Below, piece by piece: positions 17,113 to 26,080 of a DNA stretch of 40,432 nucleotides. Each line of letters opens with the position of its first letter. Position 1 is the first letter of the stretch. The notes under the pieces were generated by a model. That model saw only the letters and a program-made list of their open reading frames with translations, was not told the origin of the DNA and searched no databases. The DNA comes from Treponema sp. (GTDB taxonomy: Bacteria; Spirochaetota; Spirochaetia; Treponematales; Breznakiellaceae): positions 1 through 40,432 of the forward strand of contig JAITJS010000037.1 of NCBI GenBank assembly GCA_031278815.1, in the 5' to 3' direction. A program made the translations under genes and the position numbers.

Positions 17113-17177
17113 AAACAATCAAGAAGATTCTTATACTCCTCACAGACACAAGCCTCTTCTTGATTGTTTTTATAAGT
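17113..17177 (+). terminator. Terminator after the TPR protein
   Basis: A perfect 15-base-pair stem (17113-17127 with 17155-17169), AT-rich, with a 27-base loop, is followed by TTTATAAG. Together with the T-rich end of the stem this makes a run of Ts on the plus strand. It lies between two converging genes, 88 bases after the TPR gene stop. Confidence 0.65.
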
Positions 17178-17268
17178 GCCTCATCTAAACGTAGGTAATA
17201 CGTACAAAGCTACCTCCGTCTATGCTCCTTTTTACGATCCGAAGTATGATGCGGGGTTAAGAATCCAA

Positions 17269-17556
17269 CTACCAGCTATTACCATAGCTGACGTTTCGGT
17301 CCCGCCGCGGTTTGTCCATTGCTTCATTCACCCTCAGTTGGCGACCTTCAAATTCGCGCCCGTTAGTACCTGCGATAGCAGCACTTGCTTCTTCTTCTGT
17401 ACTCATTTCGATAAATCCAAATCCTTTAGAATTGCCGGTTTCACGATCGAAAATGATCTTAGCAGAAGCAACACTTCCAAAACCTGCAAACAGATTCCGA
17501 AGCCCATCTTCGGTGGTGTTGTAGGAGAGATTACCGACATACAATTTCTTGGCCAT
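17269..17556 (-). CDS. RRM-type RNA-binding protein
   Basis: A 95-residue single RRM protein. RNP2 is KLYVGNLSY (4-12) and RNP1 is SKGFGFIEM (43-51), both complete with aromatic RNA-contact residues. A short basic tail (RRDRNVSYGNSW) follows. Similar small RRM proteins in cyanobacteria and other bacteria respond to cold and bind RNA. An AAGGA site precedes the ATG. The gene has a promoter about 290 bases upstream, giving an unusually long structured leader, as seen for some cold-induced mRNAs. Function beyond RNA binding is inferred. Confidence 0.9.
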   Translation of the reverse strand: MAKKLYVGNLSYNTTEDGLRNLFAGFGSVASAKIIFDRETGNSKGFGFIEMSTEEEASAAIAGTNGREFEGRQLRVNEAMDKPRRDRNVSYGNSW

Positions 17557-17829
17557 TGAGAAAATTCCTTCACCCAGATAAACCAGTACGTACTGATTTG
17601 ATGCGTCCGGGCACGCTGTTATTCACGCCCATTAACCATGGACGACTCCAATCTCCTGAGAGGAACACTGCTCCCCTGGGAGCTTATGGGATGCAAAAAT
17701 GAAAAAATCTGGATTGAGCAGAACATTGAAACGGGCAAAGCAGAATCCTTAAACTTATGAAAATCGGCACTTCTAAAACAGAATCACCATACCACAACAT
17801 ATTCAAAAACGTATCCTATTATTATGAAT
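17557..17829 (-). promoter_or_regulatory. Long structured 5' leader of the RRM gene
   Basis: The leader contains a perfect 12-base palindrome CAGTACGTACTG (17584-17595), a GCTCCC/GGGAGC hairpin (17670-17683), and a TCCT/AGGA pair nearby (17653-17663). Such a long, folding leader ahead of an RNA-binding protein suggests post-transcriptional control, possibly autoregulation or temperature response. No known riboswitch was recognised. Confidence 0.35.
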
Positions 17830-17858
17830 ACCATATCCTGATTTTCCCATAACGTCAA
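17830..17858 (-). promoter_or_regulatory. Promoter of the RRM protein gene
   Basis: On the minus strand TTGACG (17858-17853), a 17-base spacer and TATGGT (17835-17830). Transcription would start near 17823, leaving about 266 bases of untranslated leader before the ATG at 17556. Confidence 0.5.
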
Positions 17859-18004
17859 GCCTTATTTATTTGTTTTGTATATTTTTCATAAATTTTGTAA
17901 TAACTAATGATTATTTCGTTAAGCGCTTGGAAAAACCTGCTATTTTGTAAACTTTCCTTATATCATATCAAAGTTCAGAAAAAAGTTAAAAAAGTAATGT
18001 ATTT

Positions 18005-18041
18005 GAGGCTGTTCCAAGACCTCAAGTTTTGGAACAGCCTC
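18005..18041. terminator. Isolated 13-bp stem-loop
   Basis: GAGGCTGTTCCAA (18005-18017) pairs with TTGGAACAGCCTC (18029-18041) across an 11-base loop. It lies in gene-free DNA far from any stop codon on either strand. There is no strong T-run. It may be a leftover terminator of a lost gene or a dispersed palindrome. Confidence 0.4.
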
Positions 18042-18559
18042 ATTTGCCTCTGGATTATGCGTCCGGGATCCTGCATCTTCTTTTTGCGCAATGGACCGAG
18101 GGCCGCGCCCACAGGAGCACTCAGGTAAAACCCCTCTGCACTCATCTCGGCGTTACTACTATACTACTGGTCCGTCCGGCTGTGTATACCGATTACTATG
18201 AGGCCGTATTTAAGCAACGGGATACGGGCCAGAAGTATAGTGGCATATCCGGCCTGGGTTTACCCGGGATCGGGAAGGAGGGGTGGAGAGCAGTATCCTG
18301 GCCCGGGTGAGTGCTGAACCGCCTTTAACTCAATTCGTACCCTTGGCCCCGGCTATCAAGCGGCTGTCTATTCCACTGAGGGCACTAAAGGGGAGCAACT
18401 GGAGCTGCCCCATAGTTTCTATGCTGTTCTTATTAGTACGATTTTGTGATTCCTCTCCAAATACACCTGCTTGATCCCTATAAAGTACATGCAAGAGCCC
18501 TGAATTATACGTCCATCAAGCTTGCCTCCCGGTCATAAGTGGGTTAGTATAGTAAAACT
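18042..18559. other. Gene-free, possibly decayed coding DNA
   Basis: About 500 bases of mid-GC sequence with protein-like composition but frequent stops in all frames. Short stretches such as RPAVYTDYYEAVFKQRD (plus, about 18174-18224) look coding, then break. No family was recognised. A TTGCCT/17/TAGTAT pair ends close to the manC ATG and could be its promoter; it would give an almost leaderless mRNA. Confidence 0.3.
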
Positions 18560-19723
18560 ATGTTTGATGACTGTATTATCATGGCCGGCGGGGCCGGAAC
18601 ACGGCTCTGGCCTGCGAGTAATTCAAGGCGGCCCAAGCAGTTCCTCTCAGTCTCCCGGAGCGCTTCCCATACGGGAGATGTTTTAGGAGGCAATACCTTT
18701 TTCCATGCTGCCCTTGAACGTGCCTTGGCATTGATCGATAGAGACGGAGATGGACGGGTTATCATCATTGCAGGAGAAAGGCATATACCCTTTATCATCG
18801 AAGCCTGTGGATCCTTGCGTGGAGCCTTGCGGGATCGCCTGGTACTCATCCCCGAACCGGGGGCGAAAAATACCGCCGCAGCTATTGCGTTAGGAATCAC
18901 CTATGTTCAAAGGGTCTCTAGGGGTGAACGGACTATCCTGGTGCTCACCAGCGATCATAGCATTCAGCCCTTGGGAGTCTTTAAGGCAAATGCCACCGCT
19001 GCCGCAGCCTTTGCCCGGCAAGCGAAGCTCGTGGTTTTTGGTATTCCCCCTCGCTCCCCTGCAACAGGCTACGGGTATATCGAAACCGCAGAAGGGCTTT
19101 CCCTGCCTGCTGCTCTCGAGACCAGGGCATTTCGAGTTGCTTCGTTCCGGGAAAAACCGGATAGATCCGTGGCAGAACAATTCCTTGCCGCAGGGAACTT
19201 TTACTGGAATTCTGGGATGTTTGCCTTTTCTTCGGGTTTTATGTTGCTTGAATTTAATCGCCATGCCCCAGAAGTCATGGATCCCTTTATCCGACTTCCG
19301 GTGCTGGAGGAAAGCTCGTATCAGAATACCCAAGGATTACGGATTCTTACCCATTGGTCGGGTCTACCATCGGTGTATGAGCAGGTCCCCACTATTTCTT
19401 TTGATTATGCCATAGCAGAAAAATGTACCCAAACCGTGATGGTAGCCGCGGATTTTGCATGGCTGGATGTGGGAAGCTGGGATGAATACGAGGGGCTGGT
19501 CGGGGATACCGGCTCAGAGGTATATCAAAGCGGAGGGAAATCCTGTTTTGTTGATGCAGACATACCCGTGGCCCTTTGCGGGGTTGAAGACCTGATCGTG
19601 GTGGTCCGTTCAGGCAAGGACGGCACGGCCCCTTCGGTGCTGATTGCCAAACGCGGAGAAACCCAGCGGGTTAAGGAGATTGTCGAAAAGATTCGCGCCG
19701 CAGGAAGGACAGACCTCCTCTAA
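18560..19723 (+). CDS. manC: Mannose-1-phosphate guanylyltransferase
   Basis: A 387-residue nucleotidyltransferase making GDP-mannose from mannose-1-phosphate and GTP. The signature MAGGAGTRLWPAS..RRPKQF (8-28) binds GTP and metal; further blocks are EPGAKNTAAAIALG, LVLTSDHSI (metal-binding Asp), GYGYIE, FREKPD, YWNSGMFAF and SFDYAIAEK, all expected for this family. It lacks the C-terminal cupin isomerase domain of bifunctional ManC/AlgA enzymes, so it is the short form. The ATG has no Shine-Dalgarno sequence; a leaderless or weakly translated mRNA is possible. GDP-mannose would feed surface glycans, fitting the glycosyltransferases at the right end. Confidence 0.9.
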   Translation: MFDDCIIMAGGAGTRLWPASNSRRPKQFLSVSRSASHTGDVLGGNTFFHAALERALALIDRDGDGRVIIIAGERHIPFIIEACGSLRGALRDRLVLIPEPGAKNTAAAIALGITYVQRVSRGERTILVLTSDHSIQPLGVFKANATAAAAFARQAKLVVFGIPPRSPATGYGYIETAEGLSLPAALETRAFRVASFREKPDRSVAEQFLAAGNFYWNSGMFAFSSGFMLLEFNRHAPEVMDPFIRLPVLEESSYQNTQGLRILTHWSGLPSVYEQVPTISFDYAIAEKCTQTVMVAADFAWLDVGSWDEYEGLVGDTGSEVYQSGGKSCFVDADIPVALCGVEDLIVVVRSGKDGTAPSVLIAKRGETQRVKEIVEKIRAAGRTDLL

Positions 19724-19769
19724 GGCCTAGGGGAATACCAAACCCAAGGGAACTTAGAAATTTTTCTGA

Positions 19770-19798
19770 TATACAGAACAAGGTTGCTATGATATACT
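19770..19798 (+). promoter_or_regulatory. Promoter of acetate kinase
   Basis: TATACA (19770-19775), a 17-base spacer and TATACT (19793-19798), the latter preceded by TGA, an extended -10 element. Transcription would start about 85 bases before the acetate kinase ATG. Confidence 0.45.
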
Positions 19799-19889
19799 AT
19801 TCTAAAATATAGTAGATAAAGAGAGAAGAACAAGAACCAATGAATCCGCGGTGGTGCGGATTATACTTACATTAAAGCGAGGTTTTAGT

Positions 19890-21218
19890 ATGGTTATTCT
19901 TACCCTGAATTGTGGATCCTCTTCCGTCAAGTATCAGGTATACGACTGGGATGCGCAGGATATTCTGGCCGTAGGAGTCGTGGAGAAGGTTACCTTTGCA
20001 GGTTCTTTCATTGGCCATAAAGCCAAGGGCAAGGATGAGTACACAGTCCAGCGTGACTGTCCAACCCATACCGAGGCGGTGAATCTCCTCATCAAGACCC
20101 TCACGGATCCTGAGTATGGGGTCATCAAGGACATGAGCGTCATCAAGGCCGTTGGGCACCGGGTCCTCCATGGGGGGGATAAGTTTACCAAGTCGGTCAT
20201 TGTGGATGATGCGGCGATGAAGGCCTTCAATGAAGTGAAAGATCTGGGACCCCTGCATAACCCTGCTAATATCATGGGTATTGAGGCTGCGAAGAAAGTG
20301 CTTCCCGATGTGCCTCATTGTGCGGTGATGGATACGGCTTGGCATCAAACCATGCCCCCTGAATCCTTCCTCTATGCCATGCCCTATGAATGGTACGAGC
20401 AGTATGCGGTCCGTCGCTATGGATTCCACGGGACATCTTTCCTCTATACCGCGAAACGAGCTGCGGTACTGCTGGGGAAAGATCCCTTCAAGACGAACCT
20501 GATCATTGCCCATTTGGGAAACGGTTCTTCCATAAATGCGGTGAAGGATGGTTGTTCTTTTGATACTTCTATGGGCATTACCCCCCTGGAAGGGCTGGTC
20601 ATGGGAACCCGTTCAGGAGATGCCGACTTAGCAGCCCCCTTCTATGTCATGCGGAAAACCGGCATGAGCCCTGGGGAGATGGAAAATGCCTTGAACAAGA
20701 AATCCGGCCTTTTGGGAATTACCGGCCAATATGCGGACCGCAGGGACATCCAGACTGCGGCGCTGAAAGGGGATACCCGGGCGCAGCTTGCCCAAAACAT
20801 GGAAGCCTACCGGGTGAAGAAATACATCGGCGCGTATAAGGCGATCCTGGGTCGGGTGGATGCCCTGGTCTTTACCGCGGGAGTGGGGGAATTCGCCACG
20901 TTCATGCGAAAGAAGATCCTCCAGGGCCTTGAAGGTCTGGGTATGATCTACGATTCGGAAAAGAATGATCTCTCCCATACTCGAAATACGGAGACCCGGA
21001 TCTCCACGGATGCCTCTCCCATACCTATCTTTGTTATTCCCACAGACGAGGAATTGGTCATGACCGAAGATGCCTATGCGCTGATGAAGGGGACCTATGA
21101 CGTCCACACCAAGTTTACCTATTCCTTCCAGAGCAAGGACTATGTAAACAAGGGAAGGGCCGTGGGTCTTAAGGAAGAATTGGCCAAGCACCCAGAACTG
21201 AAGTCCATTATCGCCTAG
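19890..21218 (+). CDS. ackA: Acetate kinase
   Basis: A 442-residue enzyme converting acetyl phosphate and ADP to acetate and ATP, the last ATP-yielding step of fermentation. Family motifs in order: [10 protein letters not shown] (N-terminal nucleotide site), [23 protein letters not shown] (catalytic Asp), [29 protein letters not shown] and FTAGVGE. The ATG at 19890 is preferred because the conserved domain begins there and GAGG lies seven bases upstream; the frame opens earlier at 19851. It is about 40 residues longer than the E. coli enzyme, mostly in the C-terminal tail with an aromatic [12 protein letters not shown]. No phosphotransacetylase is adjacent. Confidence 0.93.
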   Translation: MVILTLNCGSSSVKYQVYDWDAQDILAVGVVEKVTFAGSFIGHKAKGKDEYTVQRDCPTHTEAVNLLIKTLTDPEYGVIKDMSVIKAVGHRVLHGGDKFTKSVIVDDAAMKAFNEVKDLGPLHNPANIMGIEAAKKVLPDVPHCAVMDTAWHQTMPPESFLYAMPYEWYEQYAVRRYGFHGTSFLYTAKRAAVLLGKDPFKTNLIIAHLGNGSSINAVKDGCSFDTSMGITPLEGLVMGTRSGDADLAAPFYVMRKTGMSPGEMENALNKKSGLLGITGQYADRRDIQTAALKGDTRAQLAQNMEAYRVKKYIGAYKAILGRVDALVFTAGVGEFATFMRKKILQGLEGLGMIYDSEKNDLSHTRNTETRISTDASPIPIFVIPTDEELVMTEDAYALMKGTYDVHTKFTYSFQSKDYVNKGRAVGLKEELAKHPELKSIIA

Positions 21219-21234
21219 CGCGCCTGCGCTGGGC

Positions 21235-21268
21235 GTAGCGAGGGGCGGCGTCCTGAGGGTATCCGGCG
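21235..21268 (+). repeat. 34-bp direct repeat, copy 1
   Basis: Starts GTAGCGAGGGGCGGCG and ends ATCCGGCG. It is identical to 21372-21405. Flanking words are also alike (a GC-rich run before, CCTTCGT after), so the repeated unit may be longer but imperfect. Confidence 0.75.
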
Positions 21269-21371
21269 TGCGTCCCTTCGTTCCTACATCAAGTAAAGCC
21301 GAATTTGCTATACCTGGGGCCGAGAGTCCGCGGGTAAGGCAAATCCGGTTTTGTTTACACCTGCCGCGGGT

Positions 21372-21405
21372 GTAGCGAGGGGCGGCGTCCTGAGGGTATC
21401 CGGCG
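21372..21405 (+). repeat. 34-bp direct repeat, copy 2
   Basis: Identical to 21235-21268, 137 bases later in the same orientation. Two copies are too few for a CRISPR array and no palindrome suits a REP element. It may be a dispersed intergenic repeat of this genome. Confidence 0.75.
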
Positions 21406-21677
21406 CAGACCCTTCGTCATAACGTTGTACGCCCGTTGTCCCTCAGGGGGTGTTTACCCTTTAAAATTCAATAAGCACTTCCGCTTGTTCTCCTTCGGGA
21501 TAGGAGTTTAGCGATAGGTCTAATAATAACGTTTTGTTTCTGGGTCCACCCCCTACGGATAATCCAGGAAGCACGAGATAGGCTGCCATAAAATTTTTTA
21601 TCATAATGGTCATAATTATAGAGATAAAATTCGTGCTCTGGTCTCCTACAGGCCGCCTTTGATAATAACGCCGTAGT

Positions 21678-22826
21678 TTAGACGCAGGCTACGTCTGTGT
21701 CGGTGAAGCGTTTTATATCTCCGTTATAGTCTGGCTTAAAATACTCCTGCCATAGAGCGTTAATCACTTCGTAGTCTTGATTCCACCACTGCTGGTCAAC
21801 TGCAATGAGACCAAGCGCCACCGGCGGTAAGCCTTGTTTTACTTTCCCTTGGGCATCAAACAGATCCGCATTCGTTAGTGGACGACCGCTTTGCTGGTCG
21901 TAGCACGCAATAATGTCGGGGGCGGTCATCAACACCTCTCCAGCCGACTGGATGAGTAGTGTTTCATTTTGGAATACGGTCTTGTACGATGTCCCATTGG
22001 CGGTGTATTCCACGAACCCTCTGTCAAAACCGTCTTGTTCTTTTGAAGCGCCTGCGCTAATCGTAGCGCTGCATACTTTACGGCATGAGACGATACCCCG
22101 CTGCTTAAGCTCCCCGAATTTATCGGTGATAGAGGAGTCCCTTAAAACAGCGCCTATCTTTTGGCAGAGGCTTATTGAGCCTGTCGCGACGGTATTGATA
22201 AGAGCGTCCTTATGGATCATCCATCCTGATAAACCGCATATATTGCCGAAGCCTACTGCCACCTGCCGTGCTAGTGTTTCAGCCAACTGGGCATCTTTGG
22301 GATCCTGTAATGCAAGGATAACCTGATTATTGTTATTATCCACCAGCCCTATGGGTGAGGCATTGTTCCCATTAACCGCCAATAAGGTTGTATTCAGCGC
22401 CGGAACCGCCCGCCCTGAACCGTCAGCATCAACCAAAGGTATTCCTTGAGCAAGGGCGACAAGCATAGGAATAAAGGTATTAAAGCCTCCTAGTTCTACC
22501 GCCATGGAATACGTTATGGCCCGCGGCGGCGTAGCCTGTGCAGCGAGGCTCTGAAGTAATGCGAAAGCATTTTTTACATAGGGCGAAAAATCCCCCTGTA
22601 TTGCAGTCGGCGCTCCTATACCTGCGGTAACGCCAGCATAATTTTCCGCAGGTATACCATGAGGGTCTATTACCGTAATAGATACATCTTCGGGTTCTAG
22701 CGTGTGAACATGCATATAAGACTCAAGCAAGTCAAGCCCGTATTGCAGCGACCCGCCGCCGCCGCCAGCCATTAAGGCTGCTCCCCAGATACTATCGAGT
22801 ATCTGATCATACTTAAAGGTAGTCAT
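21678..22826 (-). CDS. DUF917 / S-methylthiohydantoin desulfurase-like protein
   Basis: A 382-residue protein of the DUF917 family (S-Me-THD domains). The N-terminal MAGGGGGSLQYG (19-30), the central MAVELGGFNTFIPM and VDADGSGRAVP, the GFGNICGLSGWMI block and the C-terminal APDIIACYDQQSGRPLTN and VALGLIA follow the family pattern. Members occur beside hydantoinases and cytosine/hydantoin permeases and act in breakdown of hydantoin-like compounds; exact reaction here unknown. The ATG at 22826 has AGGA eight bases before it; a TTG at 22862 is in frame but lacks a ribosome site. It is divergent from the permease-chemoreceptor fusion, suggesting a shared substrate. Confidence 0.8.
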   Translation of the reverse strand: MTTFKYDQILDSIWGAALMAGGGGGSLQYGLDLLESYMHVHTLEPEDVSITVIDPHGIPAENYAGVTAGIGAPTAIQGDFSPYVKNAFALLQSLAAQATPPRAITYSMAVELGGFNTFIPMLVALAQGIPLVDADGSGRAVPALNTTLLAVNGNNASPIGLVDNNNNQVILALQDPKDAQLAETLARQVAVGFGNICGLSGWMIHKDALINTVATGSISLCQKIGAVLRDSSITDKFGELKQRGIVSCRKVCSATISAGASKEQDGFDRGFVEYTANGTSYKTVFQNETLLIQSAGEVLMTAPDIIACYDQQSGRPLTNADLFDAQGKVKQGLPPVALGLIAVDQQWWNQDYEVINALWQEYFKPDYNGDIKRFTDTDVACV

Positions 22827-23080
22827 GGGTACTATCCTAGAGCCTTTGATATTGCTAAGCAAGAGTGATTATAGGGATTCTACATAGATCGAAAGGGCGA
22901 CCTTTTTTTCTCTCTGACCTATAGGTTAGAGATCTTCTCTACAGGTAGGTGGGTCGTATACCTATAAGCCAGAAGCCAGCATCCTTCAAAGCAGCCTTCA
23001 GACCTCTCTTGCTTTTTTATAGGAAGATAAGGTATATTTTGCTAAAAGTGCCTTAAAGCCCAAAGCCTAAAAGTTGTCAA

Positions 23081-23086
23081 TATAAT
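23081..23086 (+). promoter_or_regulatory. Consensus -10 box before the permease-MCP fusion
   Basis: TATAAT is a perfect -10 hexamer, 12 to 26 bases before the candidate GTG/ATG starts. The sequence around it repeats CAATATAA twice. No convincing -35 box sits 16-18 bases upstream, so an activator may be needed. The 5' leader would be very short. Confidence 0.35.
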
Positions 23087-23097
23087 CAATATAAAAG

Positions 23098-25719
23098 GTG
23101 GTCAGTGTGGATATGAATCTTGAAAAAGGCGTAGCCCAAGGGAACAATACCCTGGGACTTTTTTGCATTTGGGTAGGTGGACTTGTCGGCGTTATGGTGC
23201 CTATGATCGGCGGTATGCTGCAGGGAGGCCTTTCCATCGCCGGCATCGCCCTTGCAGTCTTCATAGGCTTTGGGATTGTTATGGCCTACACGGCGCTTAT
23301 CGGTATGCACAGCAGCGATACGGCCCTTTCGATCCACGACACCGCAGCGGCAGCTATGGGAACCATCGCGGCCCAGGTTCTTACCAGCCTTCCCATTGCC
23401 GTGGCGAGTATAGGCTGGTTCGGCCTACAGGCGGCCACCCTCGGCGCGGGCTTCAGCGCGGCTGTGCAGGGGATAACCGGAATAAGCGTCCCTCCAGCGG
23501 TCAGCACGATTGTGTTGGGTGCTCTGACCGCCTTCATGGCCATACAGGGCTTTAAGATGCTCAAATACTTCAATTACGTCGCCTTGCCGCTGTGCCTCGG
23601 CATCATTGTCTATGTGGCGTACACCCTCGGCAAACAAGGCGGACTCGCCGCAATTATGGCGTATCGCCCCGCGCAGCCAATGCCCTTGCTTTCCGGTGTG
23701 AGCATAGCGGTCAGCAGCTACGCCCTCTGTGGGGTTATCGCCGGGGATTACTCCCGTCATGCCAACAGCCGAGGAAGCGTCCTTGCGGGTATTGCCGGTA
23801 TCGTTCCCGCGGCCTGCGTCATGTTCTGCCTCGGCGCCGCCGGCATTATTGCAGTCGGGCAGTCTAATGTAACCGCCCTGCTCAACCAATGGGGACATCC
23901 GGTTCTGGGGCTAGTCCACCTCGTCCTCACCTCTCTGAGTATCAACATGGTGAACGCCTACTCAGGAGGCTTGGGCGTGTTGAAGATGCTGGGTTTTGAC
24001 GAGAGCCGCTTCAAGGTTATCACCGGCATTGCCTGCGGCATAGGCGTCCTCTTGGGAGCGTCGGGCATTTTCGCCCTCTTCTCCTCCTTCCTCTCCCTGG
24101 TCTCCTCCCTGATACCCCCGATTGCCGGCGTGGTTATCGCCTCGTATTGGCTCTCCGGCAAAGGGGCGCCCTTGCCTCTGGTGGACATACGCATCCCCGG
24201 CACCGCGGCCTTTATACTGGGCGCGCTGACCACCTACATAACCGGCTCTGTCTTCCCTTTCTTTATCCCGGTCATAAACGGACTCGTGATCTCCATCCTT
24301 TCCTACGCTTTCCTTGCCCACTATTTGAGCCCTGAGAGGGCGAACCGAAACTTCAAACTCGGCGCAAAACTTACCGGCGGCTTTATCTCCTGCGCGCTCA
24401 TCACCATTGCCGCCGGCGGGCTGGGTCTGCACGGACTGGCAAGGCTTACCACCCCGGAAAACGCCGCGCAGAGCAAAGATATCGCCACCATGATGGCGAT
24501 TGTCATGGCAAGCGGCGTCGCGCTCTCCTTTGGCCTGGGGGTCATGTTCACCGGCCTGGTGGTTAAACCCATACGCCACGCTTTCAGCCTGTTCAAAGGC
24601 ATTGCCAACGGCGACCTCACCCAGGAGATTGCCATCACCAGCAATGACGAAATCGGTCAGATGATGAGCCTGCTCAAGGAGACCCAGCAGGGCATCAGTA
24701 CGCTTATTGCCGCAGTAGACGAGAAAGCCTTCTCTCTCAGCGAAGTGGGGGTCGAACTGTCCGCTATGATGACCCAAGCCGCCGCAGCGGTACACCAGAT
24801 CACGGCAAACACCCAGGGGATGAACAACAAAACCCTCATCCAAGCCGCCGGGGTGAACCAGACCAACGCGATCATGGGACAGATCGTTACGCACATCAAC
24901 TCCATAAATCAGCATATTGAAGAGCAGTTGCACAGCGTTTCCCGCGCGGCCGCGGCGGTTGAGCAGATGACCGCCCACAGCAATGCCATAACCGGCGCCC
25001 TGGTCCACAACAAACAGAACGTCCAAGACCTCGCCCAGGCCTCGGCGCAGGGAAAGTTGAGCTTGCAGGCGGTTTCTCGTGATATTCAAGAAGTGGCCGA
25101 AGAGTCGGCTAATCTTTTGCAGATAAATGCGATCATCCGGACGATTGCCAGTCAGACCAATTTTCTGTCTATGAACGCCGCCATAGAGGCCGCTCATGCG
25201 GGGGTTGCCGGGGCCGGCTTTGCGGTGGTGGCGGAAGAGATACACCGTTTGGCAGAGTCTTCGGCAGAGCAGGTTACGATCATCTCCCGAGCGTTAAAGC
25301 ACATAACCACGTCCATAGATCGGATTCACGGAGCGACCGGGCAGGTGATAGTACATTTTGAGGATATAGATCGGCGGGTGAAGACGGTGGTAAGCCAGGA
25401 GCAGCAGATAATGGAGAGGATGGAACAGCAGGACGCCGGGTGCAAAGAGCTGGTAGGCATGATACGGGTTTCTAAAGATTTGAGTGAAAACGTACAATTC
25501 GAGTCTGAACAGATGCTGCAGGGAAGTAAGGAGGTGATCACGGAAGGGAAGAATTTAGATGCCTTGACTATGGATTTGACAAACGGGATAGGAGAAATAG
25601 CCGCCGGCATGAACCAGATAAATAGGGCGGTTTCCCGGGTGTCGGAGATAGCTGTGGAGAACAAGGAGAGTATTGCGGTTCTCGTCCAATCCCTGTCCCG
25701 GTTCAAATATTCAGCATAA
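23098..25719 (+). CDS. Fusion of NCS1 cytosine/hydantoin-type permease with MCP signalling domain
   Basis: An 873-residue single reading frame. Residues 15-410 are a full NCS1 (CodB-like) transporter of about 12 helices: [20 protein letters not shown] (24-43), a scaffold segment [13 protein letters not shown] (104-116) and the loop [11 protein letters not shown] (216-226). Residues 418-450 are a further helix, 451-465 a short outside loop, 466-489 a second MCP-type helix, then a HAMP domain (KPIRHAF..DLTQEI..DEIGQM, 490-530). The MCP signalling coil runs 535-870; its hairpin tip is [18 protein letters not shown] (685-702) and [16 protein letters not shown]. There is no large ligand-binding domain, so the permease is the likely sensor. 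Starts at GTG 23098 or GTG 23107 (better spaced from AAAAGG) or ATG 23113. Confidence 0.9.
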   Translation: MVSVDMNLEKGVAQGNNTLGLFCIWVGGLVGVMVPMIGGMLQGGLSIAGIALAVFIGFGIVMAYTALIGMHSSDTALSIHDTAAAAMGTIAAQVLTSLPIAVASIGWFGLQAATLGAGFSAAVQGITGISVPPAVSTIVLGALTAFMAIQGFKMLKYFNYVALPLCLGIIVYVAYTLGKQGGLAAIMAYRPAQPMPLLSGVSIAVSSYALCGVIAGDYSRHANSRGSVLAGIAGIVPAACVMFCLGAAGIIAVGQSNVTALLNQWGHPVLGLVHLVLTSLSINMVNAYSGGLGVLKMLGFDESRFKVITGIACGIGVLLGASGIFALFSSFLSLVSSLIPPIAGVVIASYWLSGKGAPLPLVDIRIPGTAAFILGALTTYITGSVFPFFIPVINGLVISILSYAFLAHYLSPERANRNFKLGAKLTGGFISCALITIAAGGLGLHGLARLTTPENAAQSKDIATMMAIVMASGVALSFGLGVMFTGLVVKPIRHAFSLFKGIANGDLTQEIAITSNDEIGQMMSLLKETQQGISTLIAAVDEKAFSLSEVGVELSAMMTQAAAAVHQITANTQGMNNKTLIQAAGVNQTNAIMGQIVTHINSINQHIEEQLHSVSRAAAAVEQMTAHSNAITGALVHNKQNVQDLAQASAQGKLSLQAVSRDIQEVAEESANLLQINAIIRTIASQTNFLSMNAAIEAAHAGVAGAGFAVVAEEIHRLAESSAEQVTIISRALKHITTSIDRIHGATGQVIVHFEDIDRRVKTVVSQEQQIMERMEQQDAGCKELVGMIRVSKDLSENVQFESEQMLQGSKEVITEGKNLDALTMDLTNGIGEIAAGMNQINRAVSRVSEIAVENKESIAVLVQSLSRFKYSA

Positions 25720-25879
25720 ACTCCAGCTAGGAGTATGAGATTCCCTCCTGATAAAGGCTGTAATCCATCGGGATAGGCTTGGCTTTGAAAAGAATCGAAA
25801 CGCTGTTTGGTGAACGTTTCCTTCGTTATTAGCGGAGGGTGAACTTATCACGTATTACCGACAAAGGTGCAGCTGCTTC

Positions 25880-25909
25880 TTGACAAAACGTAGCGATTTA
25901 TGATAGATT
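25880..25909 (+). promoter_or_regulatory. Promoter of tRNA-Val
   Basis: TTGACA (25880-25885), an 18-base spacer and TAGATT (25904-25909). A TATGAT lies a little upstream as an alternative -10. The tRNA begins about 14 bases after the expected start site. Confidence 0.55.
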
Positions 25910-25929
25910 TTTACCAGTAAAAACTTTTG

Positions 25930-26003
25930 GGGCGCTTGGCTCAGTTGGTTAGAGCGCCACGTTTACACCGTGGATGTCAGAGGTTCGAGTCCTCTAGCGC
26001 CCA
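25930..26003 (+). tRNA. tRNA-Val (anticodon UAC)
   Basis: A complete 74-base cloverleaf. Acceptor GGGCGCT pairs with AGCGCCC; D-arm GCTC/GAGC; anticodon stem CCACG/CGTGG with loop TTTACAC, giving anticodon TAC (reads GUA and probably other valine codons); five-base variable loop ATGTC; T-arm AGAGG TTCGAGT CCTCT; discriminator A. CCA is not encoded. No integrase or duplicated tRNA end was found beside it. Confidence 0.95.
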
Positions 26004-26080
26004 GAAGGGGGGCTCCCTCACCCTTCCAAACCAGGGGAGGGGAGAAGCTCCTCCATCCTCCCGATGTTCTTGTGGTTTTC

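Larger units (their letters stand above)
21219..21677. other. Gene-free region with tandem direct repeats
   Basis: There is no credible coding frame. It contains two identical 34-base copies (annotated separately) in the first 190 bases. The rest is low-information sequence rich in CCTTCG and TAATAA-like words, lying downstream of both converging genes. No clear rho-independent terminator was seen for acetate kinase. Confidence 0.4.

Noticed and set aside
21235-21405. Start of a CRISPR array
   Set aside because: Only two repeats, a 103-base spacing, no further units and no cas genes.
23962-25245. A 427-codon open frame antisense to the permease-MCP fusion
   Set aside because: It reads as a low-complexity, His/Arg/Gly-rich protein typical of the reverse of a real GC-rich gene, with no ribosome site or family likeness.
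25930-26080. tRNA-Val as an integration site for a mobile island
   Set aside because: No integrase and no direct repeat of the tRNA 3' end were found on either side; the neighbour is housekeeping polA.
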